Assembly: GCA_947503175.1 (NCBI GenBank)
Contig: CANNCO010000001.1
Location: 1,178,001 to 1,242,000, forward strand
Reading direction: 5' to 3'
DNA: 64,000 nucleotides
Source of the DNA: an uncultured Paracoccaceae bacterium
GTDB lineage: Bacteria > Pseudomonadota > Alphaproteobacteria > Rhodobacterales > Rhodobacteraceae
Under the pieces are notes generated by a model that made no database searches, was not told the DNA's origin, and was given only the letters and a program-made list of their open reading frames with translations. Of the stretch, positions 61,296-64,000 are shown piece after piece (position 1 is the first letter of the stretch; each line of letters begins with the position of its first letter). The position numbers and the translations under genes were made by a program.

Positions 61296-62093
61296 CTAGG
61301 CCCCAAGCACCGGAAACCAATCCTCACGCAGCCGCTCCCCGGCCCGCATCCCGTGCCCCGGAAACGGCGGTGACGTCCGCCCCGGCCGCTCCACATACAC
61401 CGCGTCATCGCCCACCAGCCGGAGTGAAAACGCCCGCCTACGACCCGCGCTCTCGTTCCCCCGCGCGCCGTGCAGGGTCCGGTAGTCAAACGCCACCGCA
61501 TCACCCGGTTCCATCTCCCATTCCAGCACCCGCATGCCCTCGGCATCGGGGTCCGGCACCGGGATATAGGCGTCTTCCTCGGCATAAAACGCATCCTCGT
61601 TCAGCCAGCGCGTGGGAAGAACCGGCTTCGGCCACAGATGCGACCCCGCCACGCAGCGCAGGGACGCCTCGCGCACCGGATCAAGCGGCACCCAGAAACT
61701 CAACGTCTGCCGACCCTCGACGAAGTAGTAGGGCGCATCCTGATGCCATGGCGTGGGCTTCGCCGTCCCCGCCTCTTTCACCAGCACATGGTCGTGGAAC
61801 AACTGCACCCGCTCCGAGTCCATCAACTGCCCCGCCGCATCCGCCAGCGGCGATTGCCGGATCACCGTCTCGAACTCCGGGATCCGGTCCCAGTTGCAAT
61901 AGTCGTCGAAAAACCGCCCCGCCTCGCCCGGTTTCAGGTTCTCGGCCGCGTAAGGCCCCGGCGCGGCCATGTTCCGCTCCACACCCTCGCGCAAGAGATC
62001 GACCCAATCGGCGCAAATCCCCTTCAAAAGCACGGCACCATCGGCCCGGTAGGCCGCGACCTGTTCAGGCGTCACTGCAAATGCGTCTGACAT
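61296..62093 (-). CDS. Phytanoyl-CoA dioxygenase family protein
   Basis: A 265-residue Fe(II)/2-oxoglutarate-dependent oxygenase. The iron ligands are His and Asp of PTPWHQDAPYYF and a distal His in DYRTLHGARGN; the 2-oxoglutarate Arg is likely in RRRAFSLRLVGDD. The family hydroxylates diverse small molecules, so the substrate is unknown. The ATG at 62093 has an ideal GGAGGTGGTG just before it. It stands alone, divergent from the DUF393 gene. Confidence 0.92.
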   Translation of the reverse strand: MSDAFAVTPEQVAAYRADGAVLLKGICADWVDLLREGVERNMAAPGPYAAENLKPGEAGRFFDDYCNWDRIPEFETVIRQSPLADAAGQLMDSERVQLFHDHVLVKEAGTAKPTPWHQDAPYYFVEGRQTLSFWVPLDPVREASLRCVAGSHLWPKPVLPTRWLNEDAFYAEEDAYIPVPDPDAEGMRVLEWEMEPGDAVAFDYRTLHGARGNESAGRRRAFSLRLVGDDAVYVERPGRTSPPFPGHGMRAGERLREDWFPVLGA

Positions 62094-62198
62094 CACCACC
62101 TCCCCGGACAGGCATCGCATCCACTAGACTATGCCCACGCGCCGCGGGCGACAATCTGGCACCTTGGCCAGCCCGCGCCGCCACCTAGTTCTCAACCC

Positions 62199-62660
62199 AT
62201 GAAATTGCCCGACCGCGCCCCTTTCTCCTACCGGGACGACCCGAATGTGCCCGAGTTCGATGACCGGGGGCTGCGCACCGTGATGGATGCCCAATGCGGG
62301 CTCTGCGCCCGCGGCGCGCGGTGGATCGCCCGGAACGACCACGCCCGCGCCTTCCGGATCATCCCGATGCAGACCGATCTGGGCCGCGCACTCTTTCAGC
62401 ACTACGACCTCGATCCCGAAGACCCCGCTTCCTGGCTCTTTCTCGATCAGGGACAGGGCTACACGTCCCTCGATGCGATCATCCGCGTCGGCAGACACCT
62501 TGGCGGCGCATCGAAACTGCTCTCCGCCCTGCGCGTCCTGCCCCGCCCGGTCCAGGACGCCCTCTACGGCGCCATCGCACGCAACCGCTACCGCCTCTCA
62601 CCCCGCGTCGACATGTGCACCCTGCCCGACGCGGACATTCAGGCCCGCCTGTTGATATGA
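62199..62660 (+). CDS. DCC1-like thiol-disulfide oxidoreductase (DUF393)
   Basis: A 153-residue thioredoxin-like protein of the DUF393/DCC family. The redox motif is DAQCGLCARGARW (CxxC), preceded by a strand, and the block FLDQGQGYTSLDAIIRVGRHLGG is typical. Its partner substrates are unknown. The stop overlaps the next gene's ATG by 4 bp (ATGA), so it is co-translated with the saccharopine-dehydrogenase-like protein. Confidence 0.9.
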   Translation: MKLPDRAPFSYRDDPNVPEFDDRGLRTVMDAQCGLCARGARWIARNDHARAFRIIPMQTDLGRALFQHYDLDPEDPASWLFLDQGQGYTSLDAIIRVGRHLGGASKLLSALRVLPRPVQDALYGAIARNRYRLSPRVDMCTLPDADIQARLLI

Positions 62661-64000
62661 AGATCCTCATCCTAGGCGGCTACGGCGTGTTCGGCGGACG
62701 GTTGGCACGTATGCTGATCGAAGATGGGCATGACGTTGTCATCGCGGGCCGAAACCTCGACAAGGCGAGGGCATTCAGTGACCGGTACGGCGGGCGTCCG
62801 GCTTATCTGGACGCCCAAAAGCCAAAGGCATTACAGGCCCTCCTGAAAATCGAAACTCCGTGGGCTGTCGTCGATGCGGCTGGACCGTTTCAGAACTACG
62901 GAGACGACCCCTACAGAGTTGCCCGCACAGCGCTGGAAGCAGGGTCGCATTACCTCGACCTTTCCGGTGATGGAACATTTACCGAAGGTATTGCTGAGCT
63001 CGATAAACAAGCACATAAACTGGGTCTGGTCGCACTCTCCGGCGTATCCTCCGTCCCGGCCCTGTCGTCAGCGGCCGTTTCGGATCTGCGGAAAGGTATC
63101 GATTGCATAGCAGTTATCTCAACCGCTATTCTGCCGGGCAACCGCGCACCGCGCGGACGATCTGTCATGTCATCGATCCTCGGACAATCTGGCGCACCGA
63201 TGCAGATCTGGCGCGGCGCCGAATGGACCAAAGCGACTGGCTGGTCGGGCAGCACCACCGTCAACCTTGAACCTGGCCTGCGCCGCCCGGCAGCATTTAT
63301 CGGCGCACCAGACCTGATGCTATTTCCCAAAGCGTTCGGCGCAAGCTCCGTTCTTTTTCGCGCCGGTCTCGAACTGAAAGTTCTACACTACGGACTCGCC
63401 ACACTGGCAAAACTGCGAAAACGCGGCGTCCTGCCCAATCTCACGCGCTTCACTCGTCCGATGCTCTGGCTCGCACGCCAATTTGAAAGCTTCGGGACAG
63501 ATCGCGGCGGCATGCAGGTTACGATCTCCGGGCGGAGTAGTAAGGATGGACGACCCCGCACGAACCAATGGACCCTGATTGCCGAAGCCGGTGACGGCCC
63601 GTTCGTCCCCGCTATCGCCGCGGTCGTTATCCTAAACCGCGTTGCAAACGGCGCCATCGTCCCAGGCGCGCGGCCCTGCATGTCGGAATTCACACTGGAC
63701 GAGGCCGAAACCGCCCTGAGCCGCCTCAGCATCAGAACCGAAAAAACCAGCGACCCCGCGCCCCGCCTGTTCGAAACGGCCCTTGGCGACCGCTGGCAAA
63801 CTCTTGCCCCCGAGCTCCGCGCGCTTCACGATGTCTGGGATATCACGACCGCCAAAGGCGAGGCCCGCGTCACCCGAGCCCGCAACCCGCTGGCCCGAAT
63901 GATCGCCATCGCATTTGGGTTTCCGCCGTCGGCAGAAAATGTCCCCGTTACCGTAAGGATGGAGCGTATCGGAACCACAGAACGTTGGACCCGCAACTTT
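62657..64000 (+). CDS. Saccharopine dehydrogenase-like NAD(P)-binding protein with DUF4166 (cut by window edge)
   Basis: The frame is open for 448 codons up to the window end, with no stop. The N-terminus is a Rossmann fold (KILILGGYGVFGGRLARML), then blocks AAGPFQNYGDDPYRVARTAL and GVSSVPALSSAAV of the saccharopine-dehydrogenase-like family. From about residue 370 a DUF4166-like domain begins (RLFETALGDRWQTLAPELRA). Such fusions are not true lysine enzymes; their function is unknown. It is translationally coupled to the DUF393 gene. The C-terminus lies to the right. Confidence 0.88.
   Translation, partial: MKILILGGYGVFGGRLARMLIEDGHDVVIAGRNLDKARAFSDRYGGRPAYLDAQKPKALQALLKIETPWAVVDAAGPFQNYGDDPYRVARTALEAGSHYLDLSGDGTFTEGIAELDKQAHKLGLVALSGVSSVPALSSAAVSDLRKGIDCIAVISTAILPGNRAPRGRSVMSSILGQSGAPMQIWRGAEWTKATGWSGSTTVNLEPGLRRPAAFIGAPDLMLFPKAFGASSVLFRAGLELKVLHYGLATLAKLRKRGVLPNLTRFTRPMLWLARQFESFGTDRGGMQVTISGRSSKDGRPRTNQWTLIAEAGDGPFVPAIAAVVILNRVANGAIVPGARPCMSEFTLDEAETALSRLSIRTEKTSDPAPRLFETALGDRWQTLAPELRALHDVWDITTAKGEARVTRARNPLARMIAIAFGFPPSAENVPVTVRMERIGTTERWTRNF

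Noticed and set aside
1-64000. CRISPR arrays, tRNA or rRNA genes, insertion sequences, prophage, replication origin
   Set aside because: No regularly spaced repeats, tRNA cloverleaf, ribosomal RNA sequence, transposase-like frame or DnaA-box cluster was seen when reading both strands by eye; a dedicated search tool would be needed to exclude weak cases.

Overview
The window is a gene-dense, high-GC chromosomal segment of an alphaproteobacterium. Several features point to Rhodobacterales (Roseobacter group): heterotetrameric sarcosine oxidase genes, an enlarged PstC/PstA pair, the uppS-cdsA-dxr-rseP-bamA-ompH-fabZ-lpxA-lpxI-lpxB order, a class II DAHP synthase, a DUF3572/PleD-like pair and CtrA-type TTAACCAT half-sites. 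This is inferred from gene content; no rRNA or tRNA gene, insertion sequence, prophage or CRISPR array was seen.

Region by region: 1-3.9 kb holds sarcosine oxidase subunits (alpha is cut by the left edge) and glutamate dehydrogenase. 4.3-7.4 kb holds three TadG/TadE-type pilus or envelope genes. 7.4-16.8 kb is mixed: pirin, a PleD-like diguanylate cyclase, an ECF sigma factor with a small membrane protein and a CpxP/CnrX-like sensor, an EF-hand protein, DUF983, Nudix, an EamA transporter, and a desaturase divergent from an HTH regulator. 16.8-20.8 kb has two lipoproteins, an aldo/keto reductase, YceI and aspartate kinase. 20.9-22.6 kb has a LysR regulator divergent from a TauE/SafE exporter whose frame is broken in a run of six G. 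22.7-34.8 kb is the envelope and lipid cluster on the minus strand, from pyrH and frr to lpxB, with an unlisted 40-codon membrane-peptide gene between rseP and a strong terminator.

34.8-42.6 kb carries miaA, an AraC regulator, an orphan Tat-exported solute-binding protein, a second EamA transporter, two c-type cytochromes, lipA and a DUF4342 gene with an FNR-like box. 42.8-51.3 kb is the phosphate regulon: phoR, a glycosyltransferase, then pstS-pstC-pstA-pstB-phoU-phoB behind a clear Pho box. 51.5-64 kb holds a small unknown protein, a Cys/Met-metabolism PLP enzyme, gamma carbonic anhydrase, gmk, yicC, a PAS protein, DAHP synthase, a GlxA-type regulator coupled to an agmatine deiminase, an autotransporter, a phytanoyl-CoA dioxygenase-like enzyme, a DUF393 protein and a saccharopine-dehydrogenase-like protein cut by the right edge.

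Most of this is ordinary core genome. No complete new multi-gene system could be proved. The best leads are the G6 frameshift in the exporter, the rseP-linked micro-ORF, a soluble PhoR co-transcribed with a glycosyltransferase, the CnrYXH-like sigma module beside an EF-hand protein, and a dispersed intergenic motif present twice.
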